The translations under genes and the position numbers were made by a program. The notes beneath the pieces are model-generated. The model worked only from the letters and a program-made list of their open reading frames with translations. It was not told the origin of the DNA and made no database searches. DNA of 64,000 nt from assembly GCA_015039465.1 (NCBI GenBank), contig MU130154.1, forward strand, positions 537,065 to 601,064, given 5' to 3'. Every line of letters starts with the position of its first letter. The first letter of the stretch is position 1. Positions 58,982-64,000 of this stretch are shown here, in pieces. This stretch comes from Phlegmacium glaucopus. Taxonomy: Eukaryota; Basidiomycota; Agaricomycetes; Agaricales; Cortinariaceae.

Positions 58982-61900
58982 ATGAACTTGTCCTCTTCGC
59001 CATCAACAACACCTCGTTGGGACTCTCGTGATAAAAAAATGTCAATTGACTTTCAGCAGTCAAATACCCAACCTCATCACCCTCTCTATTCACAACCTCA
59101 TATCGACCAATCATTTATCCACAATTCAGACACTTCTTCTCCAACTCACCATCAACATATAAACAATCATTTACAACACCATCCTTTTGACCAGTCGGAA
59201 CCAATGGATACAACAGACCACCCTAGTTATAGTCTTTTCTCAGACTCTTCGTCATCCGCACCCTTTAGCTCTCAGCGTTATCGTACCAACGCGTCCTCTT
59301 CATCCTCCCTTGGTCCTCCCTACGGTATAAATTCAGAGAGTATGTACTCTCACTCCTCTTTTACGGATTCAGTACCCTCCTTCAACGGTTCAAACGGTAA
59401 CACCTTCGATATAATGAGCAATATCAGTAGCGGCAAAGTCTCCCCTTTGACCCCTGCTGACTCGGTAAATGGCTTGCACCATTCCCCCGCTTTTCCGCCC
59501 TCAGGCAAGGATTATCCACCCCCAGGCTTTACTGATATTCATGAACGTCGGCTTCCTAATGTAGGCTCCAATGGCTATCATTCTGAATACTCTGACGAAT
59601 TCTCGATGGGGAACATAAATAATGGCCTTCCCTTTGGTCCGTCCGCTATGCAGCACTTTCAAGATCGTCTAGGCCGTTTCCCTTCTGATCGGTATGCCCA
59701 TCAGTCCGGTCCTACTGTTCCTTCCCATATACCCAACGGTCACAACTCTGACTTGATGAGAGGTGTTGCCCCTCACGCAACCCATTCCTTCCGCGACGGG
59801 GGTTTGCCAGTATATGAGGATATGCCTCACTACCTCGGACCCTCTCATCCAGAGATGAGGATGCATGCTGTCGATGAAACTTTGGCTCGAATGAAACTTC
59901 AAGGCCATCCGATCATGGGGGCTTCGAATGATCTACAGACTTTCATTCGGTAGGTTTTTATAATCTTTTCAATCTCGTGCGGTCCGATTCAATTTCTATA
60001 GACCTTTCCTCGATCAATATGTGCGGACGCCAAATAGGCTTGCCTTCGGAGAGCGAACCGTAATCGTCATGTCCAGCAAGGTGGCACAAAAGTCATATGG
60101 CACCGAAAAACGGTTAGTACCTTATTGTATCAAAAGTCCAGTTTTTTGATCAACTACTCTTAGTTTCCTCTGTCCACCTCCTACAGCCATAATGATTGGT
60201 AACTCGTGGTGGACGGACGTTGTGAGGAGAGGAGAGGATCCCAAGCTCTGTCCTCCCAGAGTTGTTGTCTCGATTTCCGGGGAACCCGCACCTCAAGAAG
60301 GGACTATCGAATGGACAGGTTCCTCAGGAAAATCCTTCGACGTGAGTGACCCTCCAACAGGGACAACCTACATTGGGCGCTGTGTCGGCAAGCAGCTCTT
60401 TATTTCCGATGTCGATGAGAAAAAGAAAAAGGTTGAAGCCCTTGTCAAAATCACAGCGCCGGCATCCGATGATGAGCCTGAGCGAATTATTGGCGTATTT
60501 CCCAGTCGTCCTATCAAAGTCATTAGTAAGCCTAGCAAGAAGAGGCAAAGTGCAAAAAATTTGGAACGTTAGTTATTCCAATTATCTCGCATGCAACCAA
60601 GGGCTGATTTGTTCTAGTTTGCATCAACCATGGATCAACAATTTCGCTGTTCCATCGCTTGCGCTCTCAGACTGTATCTACAAAATATCTTTGTGTTTCC
60701 GGTTCAGGTTCCTCATTCAAAGGATCCGATGGTGCACCACTCATGGGCCTTGACCCAAGGTCCCGATCTACCACGCCTTCTTTCATTGCGCGAACTGCCA
60801 GCTGGGGTAAATATTAAAACTTATCTATAGATTGTGTACAAGCTAACATGAAGTTCAGATCCTTTTGTCATGTACATCGTCGACGTCAACAAACCCGGCG
60901 GTGCACCTGACGCCCCACCACCTCCACCCCCTCAACCAGATTACCCCTCTCCTCCTCCGAATGCTATTCTCTTTACCAACAATGGGTCACAAATTCCAAT
61001 TTACTACAACCAGACGGTCGTTCTTCAGTGCTTGACCTCTGGTGTTGTCAGCCCTGTCTTGATCATCCGAAAGGTTGATCACCAGACCACTGTCGTCGGA
61101 GGGGGTCTTCAAGAAGGTGCCAAAGGCATTGCGGACCACTATTGCTCTCCGGGAGAAGTTTGTGGTGACCCAGTCTCGCAGCTTCATAAAATTGCTTTTG
61201 AAGTCTATGACCCCAATAAAGGCCTTCCTGAACCTGGTACTCCAGGTATCACAGGCACTTTCCTGTCCTGCATGGGCGAAAAAGTCAATACTTATCGTCC
61301 CATTGACGGACGTGTTTGGAACACGACCCAAAACAATGGTTCAAACTCTCCTGCGCTTCCAAGTTCACCAACATCTCCGACAACAATTCCTTCCGCCTCC
61401 AGCGAATACTTCCCTCACGGGGGAAAGATGGAAAGTGCTCCTGAGTCCCCTTCTAGTGCTGAATTCCTCCCTTCTAATGACGGAGGCCGTGTTATAAAGA
61501 AGCCTAAGAGAGCGACGTCAAGTGCAGGTGGTATCACGAAGCCTGTTGCGAAGGGCCGTCGTAGGCCTAGCTCTGCTGGATCAGTTTCTTCGCGTCGCGG
61601 TTCGACTAGTGACTCTGGCGCATCGTCAGGAGCCCTTTGGCAGGTTGACATCGGCGAAACCAGCGTTTGGACCATTGTTGGGACTGGTTAGTTGATTTTA
61701 CAATATTATTTTTTATTTGCGCTAAGACCTTCTGTAGATCAAATCCGTTACAACTTCTATGTTCCTCCTGTTCTCTTTGACAACCAGCACGCGCCTCAGA
61801 CTGGGTCGTTCCCTATACCTTCCAAACCTGTGACGCCCTTCCCGGGTGTTGTCAAATATTTGCCTCCCGATCGTGCGGCCGAAGCCCCGAAGTCTAACTG

Positions 61901-62153
61901 CGCACAATCGCGCGCCGTGTTGTCGAAGCCGAATCCCCATGCTTCCAAGATGTTGACCGTCTATGGGGAAAACTTCTCGAAGACTGATCCTGTTAGCGTT
62001 TTCTTCGGGTCTGAGCCCTCGCCTTACGTTGAAGTCCGGTGCACTGAGGTCCTGGGCTGTCTTCCGCCTGAGTCACAGATCGTGAAACGAAGGCCCATCA
62101 TTCTCATTCGTTCTGACGGTGTAGTTTTCCCATCAAGTACCATGTATCCTTAA
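58982..62153 (+). CDS. CSL-family transcription factor (CBF1/Su(H)/Lag-1 type)
   Basis: DNA-binding protein of the CSL family, known in animals as the Notch effector; fungi have it without Notch. A ~320-residue N-terminus is rich in Ser, His, Pro and Asn. The CSL core follows. The RHR-N domain includes TVIVMSSKVAQKSYGTEKRF, LCPPPTAIMIGNSWW and GKQLFISDVDEKKKKVEA. The beta-trefoil includes ISLFHRLRSQTVSTKYLCV and SGSGSSFKGSDGAP, then SFIARTASWDPFVMYIVD. QIPIYYNQTVVLQCLTSGVV, ALWQVDIGETSVWTIVGTD and YNFYVPPVLFD follow, then the RHR-C domain with MLTVYGENFSKTDPVSVFFG and PIILIRSDGVVF. A Ser/Pro-rich insert of ~100 residues sits between trefoil and RHR-C segments. About five introns, all in frame. 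Confidence 0.93.
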
Positions 62154-62455
62154 CGTCATTTTCCTTCATCTACTATCTCGTTATATCTCGACCTCTTTCT
62201 TTGGATGTTTGCTCAGTTTGATGCGATCTACCTTTTGTATTTTCTAGACAGAACATGATACCACCTATCGTCCTTACAGAGTTCTTTGTATGACTTCTTT
62301 ATTATAAGTAGATGCAATATGCTATCACGTGTATTGCGGTAAAAAAGTGAGACGCGTGTATTGTAGTATGTACAATATATCTTCAAAGGTTTCAATCGGA
62401 GCCCACAACGTCCAATTGGTCTTCAACGCTACAGACATTTTCACATCTAAACTTA
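62154..62455. other. Spacer between CSL and membrane-protein genes
   Basis: 302 bp, AT-rich, with no gene visible. It serves as 3' UTR and promoter space for two tandem genes. Confidence 0.5.
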
Positions 62456-63132
62456 ATGAACTTCTCCTTTACTGCCTCCGAATTCACTTCTGAGATCTCA
62501 CCCTCCTCAATTCCTGGACTTCTTTGGGCGTTTTATGTCCAGTATCTTTGGAATTATGAGTCTGGCTCTTGGGTGGCGAGAATCGCATACTCATGTCGCA
62601 TACTCGCCATCCTGATTTGTCTCCCAATTATCATCTTGGCTTTGCTGGTGTGCACATTTTTTCTGATAAAAAGCAGCTATCGTCATTTGGCTGATTTATA
62701 CCCTAGGACATTGCTTCCTACGGCATAGCGCGCACTCTTGGTGTCATCGACGACGTAAAAGCCTCAACGAGCGACAAAGCCACCGTACACAATACCATGA
62801 CACCTCCTTCCATTCAAATCGATGGCATGATCACTCCTGGGTCTGAATCTGCATTCAGCGACTCAGATCGCGAGGATCATAGCCTTCATAATAAAATGCG
62901 CAGCCCCCTTTCGGATTCTTCACCTGGGATATACGAAACCGCCAATTTTACACCTGTGTATTATGCAGGCGAAGATAACAGACTATCAGGTGTCGGTGTC
63001 TTCTCTCCGGCAGCTTCTCAACCTTCATCCCCCACGTTAAGTAGACACCATTTACCTCAGGACTCGACCTATGGAAACGAACAACTTCGTCACCGAGTGC
63101 AGCAGCAGAGGGATGGGCTGAAAACCATCTGA
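62456..63132 (+). CDS. Small single-pass membrane protein, unknown function
   Basis: Function not recognised. The N-terminus includes IPGLLWAFYVQYLWNYESGS and WVARIAYSCRILAILICL, with one to two hydrophobic segments. A 59-nt intron (about 62651-62709) joins PIIILALL to DIASYGIARTLGVIDD. The rest is Ser/Pro-rich and likely disordered (TPPSIQIDGMITPGSES, SPAASQPSSPTLSRHH). It ends QQRDGLKTI. Length about 200 residues. The join across the intron, giving a smooth continuation of the membrane segment, is the main evidence that this is a real gene. Confidence 0.7.
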
Positions 63133-63212
63133 GAATCACATGGTAAATTGAAGGGGTTATGATTTTTTGTAGTACAGTAATTTATCTTTCGAATTGTACA
63201 TAATACGAAATT

Positions 63213-64000
<788 letters not shown>

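Overview
The window is nuclear DNA of a filamentous basidiomycete, most likely an agaricomycete. Genes are dense and cut by many short GT-AG introns of about 45-80 nt. The proteins match fungal families (Slu7, Bre1, Esa1, Ert1, CSL). A degenerate F-box/LRR gene of mushroom type and several proteins that look basidiomycete-specific point the same way. I see no prokaryotic operons, CRISPR, rRNA, tRNA or intact transposon. Every CDS coordinate below is the genomic extent from start codon to stop codon, introns included; products were read by joining exons by eye.

Layout. 0.2-5.3 kb: LIG1 and SLU7, head to head. 6.3-7.3 kb: a membrane protein of unknown role. 7.7-18 kb: CHD1, TFIIH subunit TFB4, a taspase-1-like protease and methylthioribose-1-phosphate isomerase MRI1. 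18.1-30.6 kb: an HSL-like hydrolase, a Crz1-like zinc-finger factor, PEX5, a tiny CDC26-like APC/C subunit, a PRA1 protein, the gluconeogenic regulator ERT1 and mitochondrial glutamine methyltransferase MTQ1. 31.4-35.2 kb: a dead F-box/LRR gene, then an allantoicase-ureidoglycolate lyase fusion. 35.5-46.7 kb: BRE1, mitochondrial uS9, Golgi CASP/COY1, TFIIH subunit TFB1 and a PHOSPHO-type phosphatase. 47-53 kb: YAK1, a PAC4-like proteasome chaperone and a GRF zinc-finger protein. 53-55 kb: gene-poor, with an ORF remnant. 55.2-63.1 kb: an unknown conserved-looking protein, a CSL transcription factor and a small membrane protein. 63.2 kb to the end: ESA1, cut by the window edge.

Function. This is mostly housekeeping chromosome. 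Nuclear functions dominate: replication and repair (LIG1), splicing (SLU7), chromatin (CHD1, BRE1, ESA1), TFIIH (TFB1, TFB4) and transcription factors (Crz1-like, ERT1, CSL). A second theme is carbon and nitrogen scavenging: a lipase-like enzyme, PEX5, ERT1 and the ureide-degrading fusion enzyme. Neighbours are mostly divergent or convergent pairs with very short spacers; the shortest divergent spacer is 75 bp.

Most worth a second look: the ureide fusion enzyme with GATA motifs at its start; the taspase-like gene, whose C-terminus needs two extra introns; a GC-AG versus GT-AG donor choice in the GRF gene; the multi-stop F-box pseudogene; and the unassigned genes at 6.3, 55.2 and 62.5 kb. I found no clear candidate for a wholly new multi-gene system.
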